Position numbers and translations under genes: made by a program
Notes under the pieces: generated by a model
The model's database searches: none
What the model was told of the DNA's origin: nothing
What the model saw: the letters and a program-made list of their open reading frames with translations, nothing else
Source: Joyebacterum sp964521425
Lineage (GTDB): Bacteria > Joyebacterota > Joyebacteria > Joyebacterales > Joyebacteraceae
Length of the DNA stretch: 64,000 nt
Direction: 5' to 3'
Assembly: GCA_964521425.1 (NCBI GenBank)
Contig: CAZFRO010000005.1
Span: 1-64,000 of the forward strand
In this document: one piece after another, positions 1 through 9,294 of the stretch
Position numbering within the stretch: the first letter of the stretch is position 1
Layout: every line of letters starts with the position of its first letter

Positions 1-317
1 CCATCGTGGCAGGACTCACATAACCAGGTCTCCGGAGAAACCGGGGCGGTTCAGAGTCGAATCTGGTCGACCTGTGAGTTTGATTGGTGTGAACGGTTGG
101 TGCGCTTGAACGATCTCACGACAGGCATGGACCCCCTCCAGCAATGAGGAACACGCTTCTATACTGTCTCATCGTATAGGATAGACCGATCCGCGTCAAG
201 AGCGAAACCGGGCAGTGCATCAACTACCGGATCCGCTTCTGCCGTGCTAGACTTGATATTGTCAGGAAATCGTGCTCTGCAAGTCGGAATCCGGGACTCG
301 GGAACAGGAGGCAGTGA
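1..317. other. Intergenic stretch without recognisable gene
   Basis: No coding or RNA gene is supported here. A TATACT hexamer at 160-165 could be a -10 box for the gene starting at 318, but no matching -35 box lies 16-18 bases upstream. A GTCGAA segment flanked by CAGA/TCTG near 50-62 resembles a tRNA T arm only superficially. The start of the window cuts whatever lies upstream. Confidence 0.4.
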
Positions 318-1628
318 ATGCGCGCCAGGACCGTGACCGTCAGCCTTCGCATCGCTCTCTTCGTGGCAATCGTCGCGACACTCGTCATCCCGTGCCCGAT
401 TCAGGCCTACGACATTGTCCAGATCACAGATGATGCGTACGTCAACTACATGCCCTCCCTTCTTCAGGAGGAGAACGGTGGGTTCATGATAGTCTTCGAG
501 CGCCTCGACTTGAGCTTCGCCTCGGGCGATCTCATGCTCACGCTCTCCGACGATGGCTCCGTCTGGACAACGCCCACGGCAATTGTGGCGACCGTAGGGA
601 ACGAGCGCCATCCCTCACTCGTACAGCTCACCGACGGCTCGTACCAGGTCTATTACCTCTCCGATGAGGCCGGTGGGTACAGGATCCACCTGGCCACCTC
701 ACCCAATGGCGTGTCCTGGACTCGCCAGGGCATCGTCGATCTGGGGTGGTCGACTGAGAGCCTCGTCAATCCGACCGTCTGTCGCGAGAGCGACGGCTCG
801 CTCACGATGACCTACGACTACCTGTCGAACGGTGGGTATATCGCGCACTCGGCGGACGGCGTCACCTGGGACCACGACAGGACGAACGTGAGCACAGGCG
901 CCCTGAACCGCATCATGCGTCACTCCGACGGAACGTACGTCCTGAGCTACCAGCGGAAGACGGGCATCTGGTACTACCAGATCGACGTCTTCACGAAGAC
1001 ATCGGCGGACCGCGTAAGCTGGAGCGGCGAGAACAGAGTCACGACCAACATGAACTCGCATGACTCCTTCCCTCTCGAGCTGGCTGACGGAGACTACGGT
1101 CTCTACTACGCCGTGTCGAACGGCGGAAACCCGTATGACCTTGTCACTCGCACTTCATCGGACGGATCCACTTGGCTGGGCGAGGACAACTGGCTCCCCT
1201 ACTCCGGCTGGGACACTGAGCCCCACCCGATCACGCTCGTTAGCGGCGTGGTCGCGCTCGCGTGGCCTCGCGGCCCCGAACAGGATGAGACGGAGATACA
1301 CTTCGTCCTCCTGGACCCTCCGACCGGCATCCAGGAGACGCCCGCTGAACCACTGACCACGCTGTCCCTGTCGTCGAATCCCTTCCGTGGATCCGTCGCA
1401 CTGAGCTGGACCGTTCCGGACGAGGCGGCCGGAGTGCTCTCCATCCATAATGTGGCAGGCCGCCTCATACGCACGTACGACGTGCGTGCGTGCGATCCAG
1501 CGCCTCAGACCTCGCTCACCTGGGACGGAACGGACGCTAACGGGCGCGAACTGGGCTCAGGAGTCTACTTCTTCCGCCTCGCGGCGGGCGACCACTCGGC
1601 TACTGCACGCGCAGTTCTCTTGAAATAG
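318..1628 (+). CDS. Secreted BNR/sialidase-fold-like protein with C-terminal sorting domain
   Basis: The 436-residue product starts with a signal peptide (about residues 1-30, cleavage probably after IQA) and continues with repeated strands of the type DGSYxxYY...S.DGxxW, as in BNR/sialidase-like beta-propellers (about 35-340). The last 85 residues form an FlgD-like Ig domain (SNPFRGS, IHNVAGRLIRTY, WDGTDANG, GSGVYFFRL, ending in LLK), the tail used by type IX-like secretion substrates. ATG at 318 follows AGGAGG at 306-311. No sialidase catalytic set was recognised, so a binding or structural role on the cell surface is as likely as an enzyme. It is a single gene upstream of fusA, on the same strand. 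Confidence 0.8.
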   Translation: MRARTVTVSLRIALFVAIVATLVIPCPIQAYDIVQITDDAYVNYMPSLLQEENGGFMIVFERLDLSFASGDLMLTLSDDGSVWTTPTAIVATVGNERHPSLVQLTDGSYQVYYLSDEAGGYRIHLATSPNGVSWTRQGIVDLGWSTESLVNPTVCRESDGSLTMTYDYLSNGGYIAHSADGVTWDHDRTNVSTGALNRIMRHSDGTYVLSYQRKTGIWYYQIDVFTKTSADRVSWSGENRVTTNMNSHDSFPLELADGDYGLYYAVSNGGNPYDLVTRTSSDGSTWLGEDNWLPYSGWDTEPHPITLVSGVVALAWPRGPEQDETEIHFVLLDPPTGIQETPAEPLTTLSLSSNPFRGSVALSWTVPDEAAGVLSIHNVAGRLIRTYDVRACDPAPQTSLTWDGTDANGRELGSGVYFFRLAAGDHSATARAVLLK

Positions 1629-1694
1629 CCCCACCCAGGCGCCGCCCACCACGTCTTCCAGAGCAACACCCGAAGCCCCAGCCCGGCGGAGCCC

Positions 1695-1722
1695 TTGACT
1701 TACGGCCCCACTGCGCTATACC
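1695..1722 (+). promoter_or_regulatory. Sigma70-type promoter of fusA
   Basis: TTGACT (1695-1700), a 16-base spacer, and TATACC (1717-1722) lie about 50 bases before the fusA ATG. Seen by eye only. Confidence 0.55.
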
Positions 1723-1774
1723 TTAGCAGACCGCATCAGCAGGTGGTGCGGCGGCTAACCCTTGGGAGAACAGG

Positions 1775-3862
1775 ATGTCACGCAAGATCGACAAGAGCAG
1801 AATCAGAAACGTGGGCCTCACGGCGCACATCGATGCCGGCAAGACCACCGTGACCGAGCGCATCCTGTACTTCGCAGGGAAGACGCACCGTCTGGGCGAG
1901 GTCCATGACGGTGAGGCCAAGATGGACTGGATGGTCCAGGAGCAGGAACGTGGCATCACGATCACATCCGCTGCCACGACGGCCTACTGGAAGGACCACC
2001 GGATCAACATCATCGACACCCCCGGACACGTGGATTTCACGGCGGAAGTGGAACGCTCACTCCGCGTGCTCGACGGAACGGTCGCGCTCTTCTGCGCGGT
2101 CGGCGGCGTGCAGCCGCAGTCAGAGACGGTCTGGCGCCAGGCAGAGAAATACAATGTGCCGCGGATCGCGTTCATCAACAAGATGGACCGCGTGGGAGCG
2201 GACTTCGAGGGCGTTGTCGAATCGATCAAGGAAGAGCTCGGCGCGAATGCCGTTCCCGTCGTCCTCCCTATCGGGTCCGAGGACGTCTTTGAGGGGCTCA
2301 TCGATCTCGTGGACATGAAGGCCGTCTACTTCGATGAGACCGACAAGGGAATCGAGATTCGGGAGGAAGACATCCCCGAGGGTCTCCTTGAGAAGGCTCG
2401 CGCGGCAGAGGAAGAGATGATCGAGAAGATCAGCGAGCAGGACGACAAGCTCATGGAGATGTTCCTCGAGGGAAACACGCCCGGGCGCGACGATTGCATC
2501 GCGGCAATGAGGAAGGCCACCATAGCCGGGGACGTCATCCCCGTCCTGTGTGGCGCGGCGTTCAAGAACAAGGGAGTCAGGCGTCTCATGGATGCCATCA
2601 TAGACTACCTTCCCTCCCCTCTCGACCTGTCTCCCGCGATCGGCACACTCAAGGAAGACAACGCCGAGATAGTGCGGAAGCCGAAGGACGACTGCCCGCT
2701 CGCCGCTCTTGCGTTCAAGATCCAGGCAGACCGCCACATGGGCAAACTGACCTACATCCGTGTCTACTCGGGCATACTGAAGTCCGGAGAGACGGTATAC
2801 AATTCCAACAGGGACAAGCGCCAACGCATCGGCAGGCTCTTTGAGATGCACGCCGCCGACCGGGAGGCGATCGAGGAACTTCGCGCTGGAGAGGTCGGCG
2901 CCGTCGTGGGTCTCTCGGAGACGAGGACGGGCGACACGATCTGCAGTGAGAAGCACCCGATCGTCCTTGAGACGATTGAGTTCCCTACGCCCGTCATAGG
3001 CATGGCCGTGACACCTGAGAGCAGAGTCGACCGGGACAACCTCTCGAAGGCGCTCATGCGCCTGGCGGAAGAGGATCCGACTTTCACGGTGGCGACCAAC
3101 GAGGAGACAGGAGATGTCATCATCTCCGGAATGGGCGAACTCCATCTTGAGATCATCGTCGATCGCCTGAAGCGCGAGTTCAAGGTCAATACCGCCGTGG
3201 GCACGCCACAGGTCGCCTACCGCGAGACCGTTGTTTCCTCGATCGAGCACGACGAGAAACTGGTGAAGCAGACCGGAGGGCACGGGCAGTACGCTCACAT
3301 CAAGATCCGGATCGCGCCGGGTGAGCCAGGGTCCGGTTTCCAGTTCGAGAACAAGGTGATCGGCGGACGCATCCCACGCGAATACATCCCAGCCGTAGAG
3401 CGCGGCCTCATCGATGCAATGGCCGAGGGTCCGTACGCGGGCTTCCCGATGGTCGACGTGAGTGTGACGCTCTTTGACGGCTCATCGCACGATGTGGACT
3501 CGTCCGAGATGGCGTTCAGGACATGCGCGTCACGCGGGATGAAGAACGCCTGCAAGAGGGCTGGACTGGAGCTCCTAGAACCAATCATGAGCGTCGAGGT
3601 CACGGCGAGCGAGGACTACACGGGAGCCATCACCGGGAGCCTCTGCAGCAAACGGGGCAGGATCGTCGACATGGAGACTCGCGGTAAGACAAGCGTCATA
3701 AGAGCGCGGGTTCCTCTCGCAGAGATGTTCGGCTACTCATCGGAACTCAGAAACGCAACGAGCGGCCGCGGGGAATTCACAATGCACTTCGAGCGCTACG
3801 AGGCTGTTCCATTCTCCATCGCCGAGGAGATCGTGGAGGCACTGCAGGAGAAGAAGAAGTAG
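1775..3862 (+). CDS. fusA: Elongation factor G
   Basis: The 695-residue product has the full EF-G length and the order G domain, domain II, III, IV, V. The GTPase motifs are clear: G1 HIDAGKTT (about 18-25), G3 DTPGH (about 83-87) and G4 NKMD (about 137-140). EF-G catalyses ribosomal translocation and, with RRF, ribosome recycling in the cytoplasm. The ATG follows GGAGAACAGG. The gene stands alone rather than in a rpsL-rpsG-fusA-tuf operon; its neighbours are secreted proteins, its own promoter is at 1695-1722 and a strong terminator follows at 3911. It could be one of several fusA paralogs in the genome, which this window cannot decide. Confidence 0.97.
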   Translation: MSRKIDKSRIRNVGLTAHIDAGKTTVTERILYFAGKTHRLGEVHDGEAKMDWMVQEQERGITITSAATTAYWKDHRINIIDTPGHVDFTAEVERSLRVLDGTVALFCAVGGVQPQSETVWRQAEKYNVPRIAFINKMDRVGADFEGVVESIKEELGANAVPVVLPIGSEDVFEGLIDLVDMKAVYFDETDKGIEIREEDIPEGLLEKARAAEEEMIEKISEQDDKLMEMFLEGNTPGRDDCIAAMRKATIAGDVIPVLCGAAFKNKGVRRLMDAIIDYLPSPLDLSPAIGTLKEDNAEIVRKPKDDCPLAALAFKIQADRHMGKLTYIRVYSGILKSGETVYNSNRDKRQRIGRLFEMHAADREAIEELRAGEVGAVVGLSETRTGDTICSEKHPIVLETIEFPTPVIGMAVTPESRVDRDNLSKALMRLAEEDPTFTVATNEETGDVIISGMGELHLEIIVDRLKREFKVNTAVGTPQVAYRETVVSSIEHDEKLVKQTGGHGQYAHIKIRIAPGEPGSGFQFENKVIGGRIPREYIPAVERGLIDAMAEGPYAGFPMVDVSVTLFDGSSHDVDSSEMAFRTCASRGMKNACKRAGLELLEPIMSVEVTASEDYTGAITGSLCSKRGRIVDMETRGKTSVIRARVPLAEMFGYSSELRNATSGRGEFTMHFERYEAVPFSIAEEIVEALQEKKK

Positions 3863-3910
3863 CAGTTGCCGAGCACACGCTCCGGAATCTCAGAGCCACT
3901 GAAGATCAAA

Positions 3911-3938
3911 CGAGCCCCCGTCCGAGGACGGGGGCTCG
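3911..3938. terminator. Bidirectional terminator between fusA and the converging gene
   Basis: A perfect 12-bp stem, CGAGCCCCCGTC (3911-3922) with GACGGGGGCTCG (3927-3938), has a 4-base loop. It is followed by CTCTTTCTC on the plus strand and by TTTGATCTTC on the minus strand. It sits 48 bases after the fusA stop and 38 bases after the stop of the converging minus-strand gene. Confidence 0.85.
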
Positions 3939-3976
3939 CTCTTTCTCACAACTCTCAACATCGGTCGCGGCGCCAC

Positions 3977-6900
3977 CTATCTCAGCACGACCATCTTTCT
4001 CGCCTCACTGCCCTGTGGGGCAACCACCCTGACGAAATAGACACCGGCAGCAACTGTGCCACCACGGCTGTCCTTGCCATCCCAAGTCACTTCGTAAGTT
4101 CCTGGGGGAAGTTCCTCTGTGCCCAGATCTCTGACGACACGCCCGGCGAGATTGTACACCTTGACACTGGTCAGTCCACCTGGGCTTGGAACGGTGAACT
4201 GAAGAGTCGAGTGAGAAGTGGTTGGATTCGGATACGCTTCGACACTTACGCTGGCTGGGTGGTGCGCTCCATCGCCAAGTGGCGACGCTTGGTCAACGTG
4301 CTCGTAGCGACCTGTACTCTCAAGAAGATAGTATCTCTCTGTGCGGGGTGCTTGGGCCGGTGGCAAGAAGGTCAAATCCATCCGCTCGCCAGAGGACAGA
4401 CTCGTGTAGTCGCCATCTACAGAGCCAATGACAGTATTGACTCGGCCGTTGATCGAGTGCTCGGCTGCGATGAGCACGCACTCCTCGAGATCCTCGGCGA
4501 CCGGCACATGCGTCGAGAAGAAGAGCTGGTCAACATAGAAGTCCACCGGCGTCCAGAGCCGAACCACTATGGATCCATCCCCTTCTATCGCATCTTCTGG
4601 GACATCAAGGAACCGCGTGCACGCGTTCTCGCGATAGCAGAAGCGTGTCATATCAATCAGCCCCTGCTCCGCAGGTAAGTTGAAACCTCCGGCGGGTGGG
4701 TCAATCTTCTGCCCCGGGCCGCCGTCGGTACCTATCCCTCCCCCGGCACGCCCCGGCGCATCGAACTCGGCTACGATCCAACCACCTGCAGGAATCAGAA
4801 CCGTCTTGCCATCGTCATGAAGGATCAGATCAAGGACATCTCGTCCATCTTCATCGGTGCAGGTTCCCGGAGAAACCCGTGAGCCATAAGTTACAGGAGA
4901 GCCGTCCACAGTCATTCCCAGCGAATAGCCAGACGGAACGTCTGTCGTGTAGAGGCGCAGTCCATCGAAGTACGAGACATCATTCCTATCCTCACTGATT
5001 CGGAGTCGGCATTCACCGTCCTCAATAGACGGAGGCGTGCTCAGCACACATAGGTCGGTCTTGTCCTCCCCGAGCGTTGCACCTGCAAGCACGTTGTTGT
5101 CGCTCACGTACTTGCCTCCGGATGCAACCGAGACGAATGGACATCCGCCGCCGGACTCCTTCTGGAGAACGGCGAATGAGTAGCGGAACGAGAGATCCTG
5201 TCTGGCTCCTAGATCATGATCGTAGACAACTCGCGGCATGCAGTTGAAGAGAACGTTCTCGTTTCCTCCACAGACGACGCGGAATGTGTCGAATACTGTC
5301 GGAACCAAGGACAACACCATCGTCACGGACTCGTTTCCACCCTCACAGAAGTCGAAGATGTTCGCGACGACGCTGTCCCCAGCTGCGAATTGCCCGGTGA
5401 CCACGTGCGTAAGCGATTCACCTATCTCATAGACGTTCGTGTCCGCCTCGCTGTACTCCAGGAGACTGACCCAGAGCTCTGTGCTGTCGCTCATCGCCTG
5501 TTCGTCCCAGTTCACCTTCACCTGCAAGTAGCGATCACTCTTTGATGTATCATAGTACTCGGTGTCTGCGACGAAGCTGATGTAGTAGGATCCCCAGAGT
5601 CGGACCTTCACGGGGTCGCAGTACTCGTTGTCGCAGTAGGTCGTGTCCCTAGGGTCATTCCAGCCGTCTGTGCAACCGGCTGCCGGATCGCTGCCGCTTC
5701 CGGGTACGCTTACCCACGTGCTGTCATTGTCGCCGTCAGCGAGAAACATCGGGGGGATGGCGATCTCGTAGCAGTTGTGTGCCCCCTGCCCCGTGTCATT
5801 CTTCAAGAAGAGACCGAGCGATGCCGATGGAGAGATGCTGTCGCTAAACGCGTACGCAGCATCATGTGAATCATCTGCGACCCATTTTGCTATCGAGTAG
5901 TCATGGAAGATCTTCTGGAGGCGGTACCCTCCCGGATAGGCTTCGCCCACGCCCCCCAAGCCCGCATACGCTGTGCTGTCCAGCACCGAGGCAAGCCCAC
6001 ACATATCGCGCATGTACTTGCCGTCAGAGTCCCGTCGTGACCGAAGCCACCTATACAGGAGGTCGTCTTCGTAGGATGCCTCGGCGAACCGCTCCACCAA
6101 ATACGTCGACCACGCTGCCCAGTTCACGTATCCGGTCCGGCAGTCCTCTTCGTCGGTCCAGTTGTACGTAACACAGGGCTCAACCGAGAGCACGTTCGAG
6201 AGCAAGCCACAGCTCATCCACTCTGCCGACAGTATGCCCACGAGGGATTGCGCGTAGGGCTTATCGTACGCGACAGCACCGCTGCCGCGCGGCTTGGCCA
6301 TCATTGCTGCACCACTTGCGAAGAATTCATTGAAGTTGGCGTGCTCCTGCACGATGCCGTGCTCGCTCGCGTCAGAGTTCCAGAATGCGTGCTGTGTCTC
6401 ATGTGCGGCACCGACGGCTGCGTCGACTGGCCAGTCCAGAGTGTCACCACTCGCATTCAGTGCCCCTACAAGGACATGGAACGAGTTCTGATGATACTCA
6501 CCGTACCCGGGCAGCGGCGGTTCGTCCTCGCTGATGCTCGTGAAGTCAGACACACACGATCCGTACGTCGCATCGACTCCACTAAGCGCCAGGTAGAAGT
6601 CGACATGGTCCCTCTCACCGCCGCCTACTCCCGAGTCGGCACACGACGGAAAGAGAGCGAAGTTGTGCACTGCAGCGGAATCATAGGAAGTAGTAGCGCA
6701 GAAGTAGTTGACCAGAAGCTGAAGATCCGTCTCCTGAACATCGCGGAGGTTGTCCTTGGCGATGTCAAATGTCCCAACAATGCGCCGTATCTCCCCGAGG
6801 TCGACGGCATTGATCCCGGTCAGCGAAGAACTCACGAGAAGGTCAATGTCATCATCTGGGCGCTCCGAACCGAAGTCCAACACCGCAGGGGCGAACGTCG

Positions 6901-7105
6901 GCGAAACCGTGTGCGTCGAATCCCAGAGACACCAGCGAGTGGAGCCACGGTCAATACCGGGATTCGGGTCAGTCGTGTCGGGTTGCCCGCCAACGCCAAC
7001 CATGACGATTCCCTGGATGGCTGCGGACGATTCCTCACAAGCAGTGAAAACGACCATGCCGAAAACCAGCACGGTCGCAAGCACAACAAGGCCTCTGACC
7101 AGCAT
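3977..7105 (-). CDS. Secreted HExxH-containing protein with C-terminal sorting domain
   Basis: The 1042-residue product begins with a hydrophobic signal segment (about 1-30, including FTACEES). At about 235-239 lies HETQH, followed some 20 residues later by NEFFASGAAMM, the spacing expected for an HExxH...E zinc metallopeptidase, so a gluzincin-like protease is plausible. The middle part is Cys- and Asp-rich and of unknown fold. The last 85 residues are a sorting domain (AYPNPTTSHSTLQF, VYNLAGRVVRDLG, WDGKDSRGG, AGVYFVRV, KMVVLR). It lies 59 bases downstream of the gene at 7165-9012 on the same strand and probably forms an operon with it. The protease call is inference from one motif. Confidence 0.72.
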   Translation of the reverse strand: MLVRGLVVLATVLVFGMVVFTACEESSAAIQGIVMVGVGGQPDTTDPNPGIDRGSTRWCLWDSTHTVSPTFAPAVLDFGSERPDDDIDLLVSSSLTGINAVDLGEIRRIVGTFDIAKDNLRDVQETDLQLLVNYFCATTSYDSAAVHNFALFPSCADSGVGGGERDHVDFYLALSGVDATYGSCVSDFTSISEDEPPLPGYGEYHQNSFHVLVGALNASGDTLDWPVDAAVGAAHETQHAFWNSDASEHGIVQEHANFNEFFASGAAMMAKPRGSGAVAYDKPYAQSLVGILSAEWMSCGLLSNVLSVEPCVTYNWTDEEDCRTGYVNWAAWSTYLVERFAEASYEDDLLYRWLRSRRDSDGKYMRDMCGLASVLDSTAYAGLGGVGEAYPGGYRLQKIFHDYSIAKWVADDSHDAAYAFSDSISPSASLGLFLKNDTGQGAHNCYEIAIPPMFLADGDNDSTWVSVPGSGSDPAAGCTDGWNDPRDTTYCDNEYCDPVKVRLWGSYYISFVADTEYYDTSKSDRYLQVKVNWDEQAMSDSTELWVSLLEYSEADTNVYEIGESLTHVVTGQFAAGDSVVANIFDFCEGGNESVTMVLSLVPTVFDTFRVVCGGNENVLFNCMPRVVYDHDLGARQDLSFRYSFAVLQKESGGGCPFVSVASGGKYVSDNNVLAGATLGEDKTDLCVLSTPPSIEDGECRLRISEDRNDVSYFDGLRLYTTDVPSGYSLGMTVDGSPVTYGSRVSPGTCTDEDGRDVLDLILHDDGKTVLIPAGGWIVAEFDAPGRAGGGIGTDGGPGQKIDPPAGGFNLPAEQGLIDMTRFCYRENACTRFLDVPEDAIEGDGSIVVRLWTPVDFYVDQLFFSTHVPVAEDLEECVLIAAEHSINGRVNTVIGSVDGDYTSLSSGERMDLTFLPPAQAPRTERYYLLESTGRYEHVDQASPLGDGAHHPASVSVEAYPNPTTSHSTLQFTVPSPGGLTSVKVYNLAGRVVRDLGTEELPPGTYEVTWDGKDSRGGTVAAGVYFVRVVAPQGSEARKMVVLR

Positions 7106-7164
7106 GAGACACCTTCAGCCTGGATGGGTGGTGACTTCACAGCGGGCGAACACGTCCTCCGGGG

Positions 7165-9012
7165 CTATCTGAGAATCGTAATCTCTCTCCGTTGCTCTCT
7201 TACAGGTGCGTTATTCAGCCTCAACTCCACCAGGTAGACCCCACTGGCCACTTGTGCACCGGATGAGTTGGTTCCGTCCCAGCACAGCATCGAGCCAGGC
7301 GCAGCGTAGATGCCGGGTGTCCTGTGTGGTGCAACGAGTGCGCTGACTCTGCGACCGGCGATGTTGTAGATCGCGATTGACACCACGCCGTCAACGGACT
7401 GCTCATACCCGATGCAGGCGCCGCTGCTCGACGGATTGGGAGAGGCGAAGAGAAGCCGCGCGGGTGCGGATACATGCGGAGCCAGCGTCGCCACGGGAAC
7501 GGGTCCGGCGTAGGTTGAGAAGCCCTGATGCGTCCACTCAACCCAGTAGAGAAGCTCGGAAGCCCCCGGCGCCGTTGCATCCTCCCATTCGTAGGGAGGA
7601 GACGTTACGGAGAGTTCATTCAGGCGTGTCGCCGAGGCGGGTGGCTCGCCGGGCATCACATCCAGCCCGTCGCCCAGTGCTCGCCACACATTGAATGGAC
7701 CAAACGCGGCCTCCCCAGCGGCGTACCAAGAGACACGGACGGTGTTTCCTTCCGTCGCGGCCTCGAGCAGACCGAAGTCAACGGGTGTTGTTAGCAGTGA
7801 ACAGCTTGTGCCACGGATGTCATCGTCCCAGGGAGGCTCAATGACCTCGAAGCATACCCAAGCGGACCAGATCCTGCTGTCAGGACCGATAGCCACCGTA
7901 GGGTACTTGCCCGTCTTATTCCATACGTCATCACTGATGATCTGCTCAGGGGTCCAGCCCTCCCCGGTCCATTGCGACGTCAGGACCGCGGCGCCCATGG
8001 GATCCAACATGTCGCCCCCGTACCAAGCGGCAACTACCTCACCGCCCGGTCCGACAACGCACTCTGCGATGTAGTCGTAGTCGTACGTGGATGAATCCGG
8101 CAGATTGACCAGCTGAGAGGGTGTCCACTCCCCATCTTCCAACCGGCTGTATTCGACCTCAACCGTGGCGGCCATATTCCCTGTCCAGAGCACCATCGGG
8201 ACGTCGCCGTCGAATACGATCTCTGCCCCTCCACTGTTGTTCAGATCGCCATTCACAGTATCGGGCAAAGCCCACGCAGTGCCTGTCTGGCGGGTATACA
8301 TGATGGGCAAGTGATAGCTAGCCTCAGGCGACGCACCCCAGACAACCCAAGGGTCTCCATCCGGATCCACGGCGATGTCGGCGTGGGCGCAGCTGTGACC
8401 CTCCATCCCGAACCGCAACGACTCAACCCACTCGGCCCCATCCCAGTGGTAGATCAGGATGGCGCGGCCGTCGTACTCATCAACGAACGCGTCAGTGGCG
8501 ACCCATACGTCATCCGAGTTCACCGCGTAGATATCGTAGTCATCGTAGCGGCCGGCGTTCGTGCGGAGGATCTCAGGTGTTGCCCAGCGGCTACCTTCCC
8601 AATGGGAGAACCAGAGTCTCGAACCGTTCTCCTGAGCGCGGTACCACACAACCCAAGGAACACCGTCCGACCCAATGGAGATCTCGGGATACCTGTCTGC
8701 GCTCGAGTTATGCCCATGGAGAGTGTCGGGATCTGTCCACCCCGAGCCATCATTGGTGCTGTACAGGATCTCCTCATCACCAACGACCGGGTCGTACCCT
8801 GTCCAGACGATCCACACCGTTCCCGAAGGATCGACATCGATCGCCGGTCCCTTGTCGTCGTACTCATCGTCTCCGCCGATGAACAACTCGGGGCCGCAAT
8901 CCAAGCCATGCACTGGAGACGCGAGAGCCAGAAGCAGAAGCAGGACCACAGCCAGCGCGACTAGGCAGGCCCAGCGGGTGAAAACGGTACAATGTCGGAT
9001 TGGGTAGCTCAT
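7165..9012 (-). CDS. Secreted beta-propeller-like protein with C-terminal sorting domain
   Basis: The 615-residue product has a strong signal sequence (Leu-rich, ending LASPVHG, about 1-36). Residues about 40-400 carry repeated units of the type DPDGDPWVVWG.../DGVPWVVWYR, with about seven W-V-W-strand repeats typical of a sialidase-like or NHL-like propeller. A fibronectin-III-like segment (about 410-515) and a sorting tail (ASPNPSSSGA, IYNIAGRRVSALV, WDGTNSSGAQ, SGVYLVEL, ITILR) follow. No catalytic residues were recognised; surface binding is the safest guess. An AGTATA (TATACT on the minus strand) at 9094-9099 may be its -10 box. Confidence 0.75.
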   Translation of the reverse strand: MSYPIRHCTVFTRWACLVALAVVLLLLLALASPVHGLDCGPELFIGGDDEYDDKGPAIDVDPSGTVWIVWTGYDPVVGDEEILYSTNDGSGWTDPDTLHGHNSSADRYPEISIGSDGVPWVVWYRAQENGSRLWFSHWEGSRWATPEILRTNAGRYDDYDIYAVNSDDVWVATDAFVDEYDGRAILIYHWDGAEWVESLRFGMEGHSCAHADIAVDPDGDPWVVWGASPEASYHLPIMYTRQTGTAWALPDTVNGDLNNSGGAEIVFDGDVPMVLWTGNMAATVEVEYSRLEDGEWTPSQLVNLPDSSTYDYDYIAECVVGPGGEVVAAWYGGDMLDPMGAAVLTSQWTGEGWTPEQIISDDVWNKTGKYPTVAIGPDSRIWSAWVCFEVIEPPWDDDIRGTSCSLLTTPVDFGLLEAATEGNTVRVSWYAAGEAAFGPFNVWRALGDGLDVMPGEPPASATRLNELSVTSPPYEWEDATAPGASELLYWVEWTHQGFSTYAGPVPVATLAPHVSAPARLLFASPNPSSSGACIGYEQSVDGVVSIAIYNIAGRRVSALVAPHRTPGIYAAPGSMLCWDGTNSSGAQVASGVYLVELRLNNAPVREQRREITILR

Positions 9013-9196
9013 CGCGTGCGCTCCTGCTCCTCGCAGTGGTCTCGCACCAACGGATGGTGAGGATCCGAGGCCTCTACGTAACCACCTACATCAAGTATAG
9101 CACGCTGTCAACAACAAAGCTAGGTGCATATCGATGCATCGCCTCCTCAAAAAGGGCCACGCACAGGCCTCGATCGCGGGCCTCGGTCCAGTCTGC

Positions 9197-9294
9197 CTCG
9201 AAGACGTTCTCATCTCCCTGACAAAAGGGCACCCGCGCCAAAGGCGCGGGTGCCCAAAGACACAATCGGCTTGACACCGACCGTTCCATATCAC
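9197..9294 (-). repeat. 3'-UTR cassette, copy A
   Basis: Read on the minus strand, this runs from the stop codon of the GEVED gene through TGATATGGAACGGTCGGTG, the GGGCACCCGCGCC hairpin and about 25 bases beyond (GTCAGGGAGATGAGAACGTC). Copies B (20170-20267) and C (38352-38446) keep the same order and much of the sequence. Confidence 0.75.
9227..9255 (-). terminator. Rho-independent terminator, copy A
   Basis: A perfect 13-bp stem, GGGCACCCGCGCC (9227-9239) with GGCGCGGGTGCCC (9243-9255), has a 3-base loop. On the minus strand it is followed by TTTTGT. It ends the gene whose stop is at 9291. Confidence 0.85.

Noticed and set aside
45..75. tRNA-like T arm (GGTTCAGAGTCGAATCTGG)
   Set aside because: The loop is not TTCGANT and no acceptor, D or anticodon arm can be built around it.
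2120..3298. 392-residue open frame antisense to fusA
   Set aside because: The opposite strand encodes a full EF-G; the frame is Arg/Leu/Asp-rich codon shadow without a domain or binding site.
9094..9111. TTGACA and TATACT on the minus strand before the gene at 9012
   Set aside because: Only six bases separate them, so they are not a promoter pair; the TATACT alone may still be a -10 box.
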